Assembly (NCBI RefSeq): GCF_013249065.1
Contig: NZ_JABRWQ010000004.1
Location: 248,001 to 312,000 of the forward strand
Direction of reading: 5' to 3'
Length of the DNA stretch: 64,000 nucleotides
From: Winogradskyella litoriviva
GTDB lineage: Bacteria > Bacteroidota > Bacteroidia > Flavobacteriales > Flavobacteriaceae
A model generated the notes under the pieces. That model had not been told where the DNA came from and did no database searches. It was given only the letters and a program-made list of their open reading frames with translations. Shown here piece by piece: positions 8,098-16,532 of this stretch. Position 1 is the stretch's first letter. The number at the start of each line of letters is the position of its first letter. A program made the translations under genes and the position numbers.

Positions 8098-9192
8098 TTA
8101 ATTAAATTCATTTGTTAATACCTGTTGAATAATGGCATTACGTTGTGTCCCTGTATCGTCTTGATTATTACTTAAAAGCACAATTGTTGCATCATACTCA
8201 GGTATAAAGCCAATCATACTCCAATAACCATTAATATCACCTCCATGCCAGTACATTGTAGTATCTCCTTCTTGGGTAGTGAACCAACCTAAACCAAAAT
8301 CAACAAAACCACTTGGTACGTTTTGCGCAAATATTTCGGTTTTTTCAGTTTCTGTAAACCAAGTGGTTTTAACAGCATTAGTCCACGTTTCCATATTTTT
8401 GGGTGTACTACTAAAATCGCCTACACCAAAAGCAATAGTCATTGGATACGTACTATTAATGCTGCCACTTTCATAACCTTCAGCATGAGTATCAGCATCA
8501 ATAATATTGTCACCTTTATAGGTGTCAGTCATTCCTAAAGGGATTAAGATTTTTTGCTGAATATACTCGTGGTAAGACATTTGAGATAATTCTTGAACTA
8601 ATAAAGCTGCGATAAGAAAGTTTGAATTGCTATACTGTTTACCAGAACCTGGCTCAAAATTGAGTCCGTTTTCTGAAATCATATCAGTAATAACTTCATA
8701 TATATCTTCTTCATCCAAGGTTGCTCCTTGTTCGTAAGCGTCTTCAACTACAAACTGATAATCTGAAATGCCAGATTGATGCGATAATAACTGTGCAATG
8801 GTAATTTGTTCGCCATTAGGAAATTCTGCATCAAATTCGTTTAAGGTTTGGTTAAAATCACTAATTAAACCATCACGTTTTAGTTGTACGATAGCTGCTG
8901 CTGTTAACGTTTTAGTAACTGAACCTATACGGTAAGCAAGGTTATCACTTTGAGGCATTGCTGTGCTTTCATTTGCCAATCCAAAACCTTGACGTACTAA
9001 ATCATTTCCATTTTTAGTTACAATGGCATACCCTTGAAAATCAATATCAGTTAATACATTTTCAACGGTTGTGTTATTGTTATTCGGTGGATTGACATTG
9101 TCATCATCATTGGAACATGATGTTAAAAAAGTAGTCATAGATAGTAATAGAACTATCATAAAATGACCTGTCGTTTTGAGCTTGTGAATCAT
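8098..9192 (-). CDS. Lipoprotein serine hydrolase, beta-lactamase family
   Basis: The start at 9192 gives a lipoprotein signal with lipobox LTSC (C26) and a following Asp/Asn-rich linker typical of surface lipoproteins in Bacteroidetes. In-frame ATGs also exist at 9228 and 9282. The catalytic S91-V-T-K94 lies in RIGSVTKTL, a YSNSNF motif supplies the second catalytic Tyr near 190, and an HGGDINGY stretch replaces the KTG box. It is a second family member 0.7 kb from the first but is not a close copy. An AraC-family regulator gene lies directly upstream, with direct repeats in the gap. Confidence 0.85.
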   Translation of the reverse strand: MIHKLKTTGHFMIVLLLSMTTFLTSCSNDDDNVNPPNNNNTTVENVLTDIDFQGYAIVTKNGNDLVRQGFGLANESTAMPQSDNLAYRIGSVTKTLTAAAIVQLKRDGLISDFNQTLNEFDAEFPNGEQITIAQLLSHQSGISDYQFVVEDAYEQGATLDEEDIYEVITDMISENGLNFEPGSGKQYSNSNFLIAALLVQELSQMSYHEYIQQKILIPLGMTDTYKGDNIIDADTHAEGYESGSINSTYPMTIAFGVGDFSSTPKNMETWTNAVKTTWFTETEKTEIFAQNVPSGFVDFGLGWFTTQEGDTTMYWHGGDINGYWSMIGFIPEYDATIVLLSNNQDDTGTQRNAIIQQVLTNEFN

Positions 9193-9296
9193 TGTGTTGG
9201 TTTTGAATTTGTGATTTGATAAATTCATAAGTGTTCGTTTTTTATTGATTAATATTAATTTGATAGTGCAAAGTTGATGCATAATAAGCCTCCAAT

Positions 9297-9329
9297 CGTC
9301 CGAGATTATAATTTCGAACGTTCGGAATT
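9297..9329. promoter_or_regulatory. Candidate AraC-type operator (imperfect direct repeats)
   Basis: CGTCCGAGATT (9297-9307) and CGTTCGGAATT (9319-9329) are related direct repeats with starts 22 bases apart, close to two helical turns. The second copy overlaps a perfect 10-bp palindrome CGAACGTTCG (9315-9324). The site lies between the regulator gene with a C-terminal AraC HTH (9432-11216) and the serine hydrolase gene it could control. Confidence 0.4.
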
Positions 9330-9431
9330 AATTTTAAATCAAATTTGAGTAGTAAGTTTGAGAGTCCGCTTTAAACCAATTTCGGTAGAGGATTTTAAAT
9401 AGAAGTATGAGTATTACTTGATGACGAGTAT

Positions 9432-11216
9432 TTAATTATGAGACTTGACCCATTGACTTGGTGTAACACCTTCTGTTTTTTTGAAGTATGTATTAAACAC
9501 ACTTTTAGAATTAAAACCGCTATCATAAGCCAAGCCCAAAATAGTAATGTGCTTAAATTTTGGGTCGAGTGCAATGGTTTTAAAATGTGTTAATCTGAAT
9601 TGATTAATAAAATCGTTGAAGTTTTTATTATACTCTGCATTAAGTAACCACGAAAGCTTGTTTGGATGCAAATCAATGCTATTACCAAGTTCTTTTAAAG
9701 AAAGATTAGGATATAAATAAGCCTCATTATTTTTTATAAAATTCTCTAAAACTAATTTGTATTTATCTATTTCAGAAGTATCCAATGGTTTTGTAACTTC
9801 TTTTTGGGCGTCATTTAAAGATTCTTTTTTTACAGGAATAAACCCTGAAGAGATAATTTGTTTTTTGATTAACCTAAACCTTTTATGATGTCTCAAAGGC
9901 TCTAAAAATGGGTCTAATTGAAAATTGACGAGTTGCCCGATTTTCAGTTTCATTTTATCTTCAAAAATTTGCATTGCTTTTTCTGTTTTACCAGAATGTA
10001 TGAGGAAATAAAAGTGCCAAGGGTAAATACTTTTAAAACTCTCTTCAACATCAACAATTATTTCATCAATCCCAATATTTAACTGCTCATTATTAATCAG
10101 ACTATAGAGGATTTCACAAATTTTTGGACTTATTAATTGCGGCATTGTAGCTATATAACTTTTAAAGTTAGTTTTGTCATTTAAAAATATAAAGCAAGCC
10201 AATTTTGTCTCAATTGCTAAAGTGAAATTTGGATCAATCCTTAAGCATTCATCAATATAATTAATGGCTTTTCGATATTCTTTTTTCAGAAAATACACAT
10301 TACCTTTTGTAAAATGGTGATTAGGTGATAAAGGACTAATTTCTATAGCTTTACTAATGTTTAACAAGGCTTTATCTAATTGATTTGTGGCCATATAAAT
10401 CTCAGCAATTCCCTCATAGGCTATAGCATAACTCGTATTTTTATGCAATGTTTTTTTTAGAGAATCTATACTTTTAGTATAATTCCAATCATTCCAAAAG
10501 TTTAACGAAGACTCAGAAAAATAACCTAAATAAGATGTAGCGTTAATTTTCAAACCTTCCTTTAAATAATACCTAGCCTTCTTCTCCCCTTCTTTTTTTT
10601 CAATAAATCCCCAACTCGATAATATGCCATAGGATCTACTTATTGCAAAATAGGCATCATAAAAATTCTTGTCAATCTCAATACTTTGTTTATAACAATT
10701 TATGGCCTCAATATAATCTTCTAAAGCCCAATTAAGTTGATAGGCTCTTCCTTTTAAATAGAGTTTATAAGCATTAATATTTTTAGTTCCGATAATAGAT
10801 ATATGGTTAGAGATATCTAAATGCCCGAAATTTTCTCGTATCTGCTCAGCAATGATGAGACTAATTTCGTCTTGAAGCTCGAAAATATCATCTAATTTTC
10901 TGTCGAAATCTTGTGACCAAACTTGAAAGCTGTCATTGGTTCTAATCAATTGAATATTAATACGAATTCTTGCATTAAATATTCTAATACTGCCTTCGAG
11001 AACTGTTGCAACTTTTAATTGATTACCAATAGACCTAACATCTACGTTCTTATTTTTAAAAGCAAAAGAAGAAGTTCTTGCTATAACTTTAAGACCTTTT
11101 ACCTTTGTTAAGGCGTTAATGATTTCTTCGGTTATACCATTGCAAAAATACTCGTTATCAATATTATTACTCATATTGACAAAGGGTAAAACTGCTATGG
11201 ATTTTTGGTTTATCAA
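9432..11216 (-). CDS. Cytosolic regulator: FlgO/TolB-like domain, TPRs, C-terminal AraC HTH
   Basis: The 594-residue protein begins with the FlgO/TolB N-terminal-like domain seen in TPR regulators (SIAVLPFVNMS at 6-16, the GITEEI region and the VLEGSIR region, to about residue 125). TPR-like helices follow (about 145-400), then an AraC-type double HTH at about 490-594 ending GVTPSQWV. There is no signal peptide or membrane segment. It probably senses a cytosolic ligand or protein through the TPRs and activates nearby genes, which is inferred from architecture only. The gene at 21778-23877 contains the same modules in reverse order with a membrane helix. Confidence 0.85.
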   Translation of the reverse strand: MINQKSIAVLPFVNMSNNIDNEYFCNGITEEIINALTKVKGLKVIARTSSFAFKNKNVDVRSIGNQLKVATVLEGSIRIFNARIRINIQLIRTNDSFQVWSQDFDRKLDDIFELQDEISLIIAEQIRENFGHLDISNHISIIGTKNINAYKLYLKGRAYQLNWALEDYIEAINCYKQSIEIDKNFYDAYFAISRSYGILSSWGFIEKKEGEKKARYYLKEGLKINATSYLGYFSESSLNFWNDWNYTKSIDSLKKTLHKNTSYAIAYEGIAEIYMATNQLDKALLNISKAIEISPLSPNHHFTKGNVYFLKKEYRKAINYIDECLRIDPNFTLAIETKLACFIFLNDKTNFKSYIATMPQLISPKICEILYSLINNEQLNIGIDEIIVDVEESFKSIYPWHFYFLIHSGKTEKAMQIFEDKMKLKIGQLVNFQLDPFLEPLRHHKRFRLIKKQIISSGFIPVKKESLNDAQKEVTKPLDTSEIDKYKLVLENFIKNNEAYLYPNLSLKELGNSIDLHPNKLSWLLNAEYNKNFNDFINQFRLTHFKTIALDPKFKHITILGLAYDSGFNSKSVFNTYFKKTEGVTPSQWVKSHN

Positions 11217-11300
11217 ATTTTAATTTTATACAAAGAAAAATAAAAAATATAGAAACATAAATAAGTGAGAGCAAATCATTTTAAGTATTCCCATATAAAC

Positions 11301-11323
11301 TCATTCCACACACATTACGCTTC
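11301..11323. repeat. Dispersed intergenic motif, copy 2
   Basis: TCATTCCACACACATTACGC resembles 3784-3804 and 23959-23979. It lies upstream of the FlgO/TPR/AraC gene, in a 282-base gap that also holds TTGAGCAAAGTCGAAAGGC (11399-11417) and the short TACATTATAGGAC match to the 57-bp repeat (11440-11452). No gene was seen in the gap. Confidence 0.5.
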
Positions 11324-11498
11324 TAAAATTCATGATCTAAATCACTTAAAATAGATGTGTCGAAAATAAGCCCATGTTTACACTTTAGTGAAACCTATCT
11401 TGAGCAAAGTCGAAAGGCGCAGTGCAGGTGGCACAGCATTACATTATAGGACTTTTCTAAATAATTAAACACAATTGCCTTGAAAGCGTTGTCATAAT

Positions 11499-12353
11499 TT
11501 AAAAGTCTTTTAGTATACCTTTTTCAATTAAACTAAAATTATTTCGACTAGGTACATGTTTTGAATTTTCTAATAGCACACTATTATTAAGTGATGGTAA
11601 TACCTTTTTGGCTCTTTTAATCATTTTTTCACCTGGAAACATAATGTCATTTTTACAGGCGAAAATGGTAATTGGTGTTTCTATTTGTTGAGCAGATTTT
11701 TTAGCTATAATGGGTAATGGTGAAAAATCCATATTACAATTTAAGAAAGTGGTGGTGAGAAACTCCTGCGCAAAATCATCGTATTCCGTAAAAAGTACAT
11801 TCATCACTTTTATTATTTTCTGTTTGTTCCCAGTTTTAATAAACTTTTTTAAGGGGATAAACATTTTCCATAAATTAATTAATGGGTTCCCGTTAACAAT
11901 ATAAACAGGTGCTATTAAGAAGACTTCCTTTATAAGTATTTCACTATATTCGAGCGCTTTTAAACTAATTAATCCGCCAAAGGAAAACCCAACTAAAGTG
12001 ACGTCTTTTAGTCCTAATTTGATAACGACTTCTAACAGCCATTCTCCATAATCGAGCGATTTTATATCTAAGCTTTGTTCTGCGCTTTTGTTAGGTTGGG
12101 CAAGCACATCAATGGCATAAACACAGTATTTAGATGATAAATTAGGGAATGATTCTAAAATTAATGGTGCACAACCACCTGTACCATGAACAAGAACTAA
12201 AGGTGGTTGTTTTGTGTCACCCGTAATTATAATATTTGTATTACCGAACTTTGTTTTTAATAGTTTTTCGGAATAATCTATATTGAGTTGATTAAGCTTT
12301 TGATTGTAAAGTTTTAATATCTTTTCTTTTCCTTCTTTTGATTTAAAAAACAT
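11499..12353 (-). CDS. Alpha/beta-fold hydrolase
   Basis: The 284-residue protein has the oxyanion strand and motif LVLVHGTGG at 52-60, the nucleophile elbow VGFSFGG with S124, and a C-terminal histidine H266 in NSKHVPS. These fit the Ser-His-Asp triad of COG0596-type hydrolases such as esterases, epoxide hydrolases and C-C hydrolases. There is no signal peptide, so it is likely cytosolic. It follows the quinone-reductase-like gene by 29 bases on the same strand and is probably co-transcribed with it and the acetyltransferase. Substrate unknown. Confidence 0.8.
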   Translation of the reverse strand: MFFKSKEGKEKILKLYNQKLNQLNIDYSEKLLKTKFGNTNIIITGDTKQPPLVLVHGTGGCAPLILESFPNLSSKYCVYAIDVLAQPNKSAEQSLDIKSLDYGEWLLEVVIKLGLKDVTLVGFSFGGLISLKALEYSEILIKEVFLIAPVYIVNGNPLINLWKMFIPLKKFIKTGNKQKIIKVMNVLFTEYDDFAQEFLTTTFLNCNMDFSPLPIIAKKSAQQIETPITIFACKNDIMFPGEKMIKRAKKVLPSLNNSVLLENSKHVPSRNNFSLIEKGILKDF

Positions 12354-12382
12354 ACACTGTTCTTTTTTTGATTGATGAATTC

Positions 12383-13351
12383 TTATTGATTTATGAGGAC
12401 GATGTTCCCTACTTTTCGGTCAGTTTCGAGATAATGATGCGCTTTTTTAATATCTGACAAGTAGTAACTTTTATCTATAACCGTTTTAAGTTGTTTTTGC
12501 TTAAAAAAGTCTACTAATTCTAAAAGCATTTGTTTTAATTCCTCTGGTTTTTTTAGACCTGTAGCTGCGAACTTTACTCTTTTTGGATTACTCATTGAGT
12601 GCCACAAGATATTTAAGCTTAATACAGGCGTTAAAAATACGCCTCCAGATTTTAAAGCATTTCTGGACTTACTATAATTGGTTTTTCCTACTGAATCATA
12701 AATAACATCATATGTTTTGATGTTTTTTGTGAAGTCGTTGTTTTTATAGTCGATTACAAAATCGGCTCCTAAGGCTTTAACCAACGCCATATTCTTAGTA
12801 CTACAAACACCTGTAACGGTAGCACCCATAAGTTTTGCAATTTGCACTGCGGCCGTTCCTAAACTTCCTGAGGCACCATTTATTAAAATATGTTGTCCTG
12901 GCTGAATGTTTGCGATATCTTTTAAAAAGTTATAAGAGGTTAGAAAACCATCACAAACAGGTGCAGCCTCTTGATGTGATATATTGTTGGGTTTAAGCGC
13001 AATTATTGAGTCTTCAGCAATGCATATAAATTCTGCGTTAGTACCATTACTAAATAGTTTTTCTCCAAAAATTTCATCACCTACGTTGAATTGCGTTACC
13101 TCTGAACCAACCGAATCAATAACTCCAGAAAAACCTGTACCTAGTGACGTGTTCTTTGGTTTAAAAAGACCGAGAAACAATCTCCCGAATTTGGGTTTAC
13201 CTGCTCGCATCATTGTATCGGCACGAGTAGCGGATGATGCTTTAATTTGTACTAACATGTCCTTCGATTTTGGCAATGGTTTTTTCGATTCTAAAATTTG
13301 AATAACTTCTGGTGAACCATAAGATGTATAAATTGCTGATTTCATAATCAC
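12383..13351 (-). CDS. Zinc-independent medium-chain reductase (quinone oxidoreductase-like)
   Basis: The 322-residue MDR-family protein has a GroES-like N-terminal half and a Rossmann NADP-binding half with the loop GASGSLGTAAVQIAK (159-173). The zinc-ligand pattern of classical alcohol dehydrogenases is absent, which points to a quinone or enone reductase. The start could be M1 (13351) or M3 (13345); both lie right after the stop codon of the acetyltransferase gene, so translation is likely coupled. A decayed copy of the 3' end of a similar gene lies at about 14950-15003. Confidence 0.85.
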   Translation of the reverse strand: MIMKSAIYTSYGSPEVIQILESKKPLPKSKDMLVQIKASSATRADTMMRAGKPKFGRLFLGLFKPKNTSLGTGFSGVIDSVGSEVTQFNVGDEIFGEKLFSNGTNAEFICIAEDSIIALKPNNISHQEAAPVCDGFLTSYNFLKDIANIQPGQHILINGASGSLGTAAVQIAKLMGATVTGVCSTKNMALVKALGADFVIDYKNNDFTKNIKTYDVIYDSVGKTNYSKSRNALKSGGVFLTPVLSLNILWHSMSNPKRVKFAATGLKKPEELKQMLLELVDFFKQKQLKTVIDKSYYLSDIKKAHHYLETDRKVGNIVLINQ

Positions 13352-13975
13352 TTATTCTATTAATTTTTCAATTTTGTTGTCCGTTAAGTTTTGAATGTTC
13401 TTTGTGATTTTTTCGATATCCCAATTCCACCATTTTAGTTCTAAGAGTTTTGCAACTATAGCCTCTGAAAATCGCTTTCTGATTGCTTTGGCAGGATTTC
13501 CACCAACAATTGTATAAGGCTCAACATCTTTAGTTACGGTTGCGTTTGTGGCAATAATTGCACCATCTCCAATGGTTATACCAGCCATAATAGTTGCGTT
13601 ATAACCAATCCAAACATCATTACCGATCGTAATATTTCCTTTATTTGGATAGCTTTTTCCATCCATTGCGTTTTCCCAACCCTTTCCAAAAATGGCAAAC
13701 GGATAGGTTGACAATGCATCTGTTAAATGATTTGCGCCATTCATTATAAATTTTACGTCAGAAGCAATCATACAGAACTTACCGATTATTAATTTGTCAT
13801 CTACAAAGTCAAAAAGGTATTTTACATTTTTCTCAAAGTTCTCTACATTTTCAAAATCGTCATAGTAAGTATAGTCTCCAATACTAATATTAGGGTTTTT
13901 TACAACATTTTTTAAGAAACAAAGTCTGTCGTAATTCTGAAGTGGGAATTTTAAGTTTTTGTCTGGTCCATGCAT
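13352..13975 (-). CDS. Vat-like O-acetyltransferase (left-handed beta-helix xenobiotic acetyltransferase)
   Basis: The 207-residue protein has the hexapeptide-repeat beta-helix of CatB/Vat acetyltransferases. The N-terminus (MHGPDKN, then YTYYDD), the loop MNGANH with the likely catalytic H83, the GNDVWIGYNATIM segment and the C-terminal GGNPAKAIRKRF and KWWNWDIE blocks match the streptogramin A acetyltransferase pattern as I recall it. Such enzymes transfer acetyl from acetyl-CoA to a hydroxyl group. Many chromosomal relatives have no proven drug substrate, so a resistance role is possible but not shown. It abuts the reductase gene with no gap. Confidence 0.88.
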   Translation of the reverse strand: MHGPDKNLKFPLQNYDRLCFLKNVVKNPNISIGDYTYYDDFENVENFEKNVKYLFDFVDDKLIIGKFCMIASDVKFIMNGANHLTDALSTYPFAIFGKGWENAMDGKSYPNKGNITIGNDVWIGYNATIMAGITIGDGAIIATNATVTKDVEPYTIVGGNPAKAIRKRFSEAIVAKLLELKWWNWDIEKITKNIQNLTDNKIEKLIE

Positions 13976-13988
13976 AGGTGTTATGTTT

Positions 13989-14675
13989 TTAGTCAGTACT
14001 ATTTATTTTGTGCCTTGCTTGCTCAAAGTCTTTTGATCTCTTTATCTGTTCTTCAAGATTCCATTCAAAATCAAATCTATTCTTTAGGAATATGGCAATA
14101 GAGTCTAAACCAATTTCAGTTCTTCTCTTATCAATATTTGCAGGATCAAAGACTGGCCATAAATTAAAACTTTTGGTTTCTGGATAGTATTTCATTTGTC
14201 CACCATAGATTTGTAAATCACCTCTTTCTGTAGCAATTCTGTCTTCTGCTCTTACCAAAAAGCGTGGTTCTAACTTTTTGTCTTTAACCGCCTGCCTCAT
14301 CATTGGCAGGTATTGTATTCTAACTTCATTATCTGCGTGTTGAATAACATTACAAATGGTCCAATTACCACGTTCTCCCATCAATTCTTTTGTTGGCCAA
14401 CCATGTTTTTCAAGGATACTTTTCACTTTAGTTTCATTAATTATATGATTTTTATCTATAATAACTTGCTGTTCTTTTACCAACTCTGAGTCGACACCAT
14501 AAATAGAAATTAAGGAATCTCTTAGTCTAATTGGTAATTGTTCTGTTTGCCAGATCGTATCTATAACTGCAATAAGATTTTCTTGAGTCTCCTTTTCTAT
14601 TGATACAAATTTTGACTTAGATGTATTAGAGCATCCCATCATTATTAGTAAACTTGTTATTAAAATATATTTCAT
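13989..14675 (-). CDS. DUF6624 lipoprotein
   Basis: The 228-residue protein has a short lipoprotein signal with C15 in MMGCSNT. The body carries the DUF6624 pattern: IWQTEQLPIRLRDSL, then a KSILEKHGWPTKELMG segment, a QHAD motif, QYLPMM, and AEDRIATERGDLQIYG. The function of DUF6624 is unknown. The gene ends 13 bases before the acetyltransferase start and probably shares its transcript. Confidence 0.75.
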   Translation of the reverse strand: MKYILITSLLIMMGCSNTSKSKFVSIEKETQENLIAVIDTIWQTEQLPIRLRDSLISIYGVDSELVKEQQVIIDKNHIINETKVKSILEKHGWPTKELMGERGNWTICNVIQHADNEVRIQYLPMMRQAVKDKKLEPRFLVRAEDRIATERGDLQIYGGQMKYYPETKSFNLWPVFDPANIDKRRTEIGLDSIAIFLKNRFDFEWNLEEQIKRSKDFEQARHKINSTD

Positions 14676-14711
14676 CTTTATATATAATTGTATTTTTTTC
14701 GTTTTTCTGAT

Positions 14712-14930
14712 TTATTTAATTTTTACTCCTTTTACCAATAACCAAATTCCAAAATTGAGTTCGAAAATTGCACCTGGAGCCATAACTACCATTAACTGTT
14801 TTGAAGTCTCTGGAAATAGTATTTGCAATGTAAAACCTATAAATACTGTTGCATAAGTAAAAAATCAGGTGAAGCCAACTATTTTGGCTTGTTTCTGAAT
14901 ATTTTGAGTGTTTAAAATTGATGAATTCAT
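14712..14930 (-). pseudogene. Decayed DUF4386-like membrane protein gene
   Basis: Read on the minus strand from ATG at 14930, 21 codons end at an in-frame TGA, and the same frame continues for 50 codons to a TAA at 14712. The last part (APGAIFELNFGIWLLVKGVK) matches the C-terminus typical of DUF4386 membrane proteins, and the first part (IQKQAKIVGFT) their N-terminus. Intact members are about 200-240 residues, so a large internal deletion joined the two ends. The family call rests on short segments. Confidence 0.55.
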
Positions 14931-14949
14931 TTCTTCTTTAATTGTTGAT

Positions 14950-15003
14950 TAATTCATATTGATTTATAATGACGATGTTACCCACTTACGACAGTTTCTA
15001 AAT
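14950..15003 (-). pseudogene. Relic of the 3' end of a quinone-reductase-like gene
   Basis: The stretch aligns base by base with the end of the intact MDR gene (about 12374-12430). Both share TTGATTTATnnnGACGATGTT and a matching CAGTTTC block. Translated with one frameshift it reads RKxGNIVIINQ, like the C-terminus of the protein at 12383-13351 (RKVGNIVLINQ). It is a remnant of a second, lost MDR paralogue. Confidence 0.55.
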
Positions 15004-15013
15004 TTCTCTGTTC

Positions 15014-15240
15014 TCAATCTTTATCATAGCTAGCTCTACCGATATAATGGCTTAAATGAAAATAGTTCCCTTTTGGTGCTAATTGATATAGGATAACAGA
15101 ATAATCAACACCTTTTTTAATTAATTTAAAACTCAAGATTCCTTAAAAAAGAGCCATTTATAATCACTCCTTTTTTTAAAGGTTCTGATTTAAAAATCAA
15201 AACATCCTTTAATTTGATATTCTCCTTTTCTAAAGGACAA
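15014..15240 (-). pseudogene. Relic of a CocE/NonD (X-Pro dipeptidyl-peptidase-like) hydrolase C-terminus
   Basis: Minus-strand translation gives KENIKLKDVLIFKSEPLKKG and INGSFLRNLEF. After a frameshift near 15130 it gives FKLIKKGVDYSVILYQLAPK, then YFHLSHYIGRASYDKD and a stop at 15014. The pattern (SEPL, then D-x-x-V-x-L-Y, then RASY) matches my memory of the C-terminal beta-sandwich of CocE/NonD hydrolases. The catalytic domain is missing entirely, and the relic is cut by the end of the CPBP gene. Confidence 0.5.
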
Positions 15241-15243
15241 GCT

Positions 15244-15960
15244 CTAAGATATAATACCATTATTTAGGTACAATCCAATAAGACTGAAGGAATTAATAAT
15301 TCCATGTGCAATTATTATAGGAAAAAGTTTTCGCTTAATTATAAAATAGACTGAACCAAATATAAGTGCAATACAACCAGTGGCAATAACACCTGCTAGT
15401 CCCTGGTAAATATGTAACATTCCAAATATTACAGCATGTGTAATTAATGCTATAATTATTCCCGATTTATTATTTCCAGTAAATTCAACCAATCTATTTA
15501 GTAAATAGCCACGAAATAACAATTCTTCACCTAACGCTGCACCAAACCAAACAACTGTAATTAGGTAACTTATAAACACAAGAGGTTTTCCCATAAAAAA
15601 GGCAAATCTATCAGCTACATCTGCTGGGTTTGTTAGACCAAAACTTTCCAAAATTGGTTTTACAATTAGTCCCATAATTGAAAAAACTAGTATTACAGTG
15701 CCAAGTGCTATCAATATATTAATCAACCAATTTTTTGTGCCTTTTGGAATCTGAGGCCCAAACGCTTTCGATTTTATTTTATTCTGTTTCATAAAAATTG
15801 TACTAACTATAATTCCGCACCAAATTGCTATTGAGCCAGCACCAATCACTTCGAAATAATCCGCAAGGTGTTTTATGGTTACTATAGTTAGGAATACAAT
15901 TGCTATTTCTACAAGTATTTTAATTTTAAAGGATTTCTTTTGTGGTTCTATATTATTCAT
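15244..15960 (-). CDS. CPBP-family intramembrane glutamic endopeptidase
   Basis: The 238-residue protein has about seven hydrophobic segments. The CPBP (Abi) signature EExxxR is present as E145-E146-L-L-F-R150 in GAALGEELLFRGYL, with later conserved histidines in HAVIFGMLHIYQG and near the C-terminus (AHGIINS). Family members process prenylated proteins or act in bacteriocin self-immunity and peptide maturation. Its start abuts the stop of the membrane protein gene upstream (15961), so the two are translationally coupled. Substrate unknown. Confidence 0.88.
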   Translation of the reverse strand: MNNIEPQKKSFKIKILVEIAIVFLTIVTIKHLADYFEVIGAGSIAIWCGIIVSTIFMKQNKIKSKAFGPQIPKGTKNWLINILIALGTVILVFSIMGLIVKPILESFGLTNPADVADRFAFFMGKPLVFISYLITVVWFGAALGEELLFRGYLLNRLVEFTGNNKSGIIIALITHAVIFGMLHIYQGLAGVIATGCIALIFGSVYFIIKRKLFPIIIAHGIINSFSLIGLYLNNGIIS

Positions 15961-16524
15961 TTAATTGTTTGTTTTATTTATGGTTTTTAGCCCAAGTATC
16001 GTTAAAACGATAATTAGGATAACAAAAAAAGCAGTTGTCGAAATACTTTTTATCAGTGAAAATAAGCTAGTTGTTTTTACTGAAATCTCTATTAAATCAG
16101 GGTAACTTTTTAGCATTATGATAATACCGATATTCTCTAGATAATCAGCAATCCCAGCAATTATAGGAATTAGGCAGAGATACATATATTGGGAATTTAA
16201 TTTGTTCAATTTTTTTAAGAAATATCCCAAAAGCAAACCGTAAGAAAGTCCGAATAGTAGTGGGTAAATCATATCCACAGGTATTTGATTGGTTAGGTAT
16301 GTTAAACGTCCATTTTCTCCAAGTGAAGTGAATAATTCATTGACATAATTTAAATTATACCCTGTAGGCATCATATCCAGTAATTTCATTCCGTTAGAGA
16401 ATTCCATTGTTTTAGGAATTGTAACAGTCAGCATAAAGGTGTAAACAACATTTGTCAAGATAAAAAGTCCTAAAACTTTTTTTCCTGAACTATTCTTTTC
16501 TATGAATTTTGTTAAATGTTTCAT
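15961..16524 (-). CDS. Four-helix membrane protein, function unknown
   Basis: The 187-residue protein has hydrophobic segments near 17-35, 88-105, 115-135 and 158-180. Acidic residues lie at membrane edges, notably IAGIADYLENI near 123-133, and a large loop between the first two helices probably faces the periplasm. I do not recognise the family. It is coupled to the CPBP protease gene (adjacent stop and start codons) and follows a small barrel gene by 8 bases, so all three are likely on one transcript. Confidence 0.7.
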   Translation of the reverse strand: MKHLTKFIEKNSSGKKVLGLFILTNVVYTFMLTVTIPKTMEFSNGMKLLDMMPTGYNLNYVNELFTSLGENGRLTYLTNQIPVDMIYPLLFGLSYGLLLGYFLKKLNKLNSQYMYLCLIPIIAGIADYLENIGIIIMLKSYPDLIEISVKTTSLFSLIKSISTTAFFVILIIVLTILGLKTINKTNN

Positions 16525-16532
16525 TTTTTAAG

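Noticed and set aside
12984-13301. Plus-strand 105-codon frame inside the MDR gene
   Set aside because: It overlaps a conserved protein on the other strand and has no family features.
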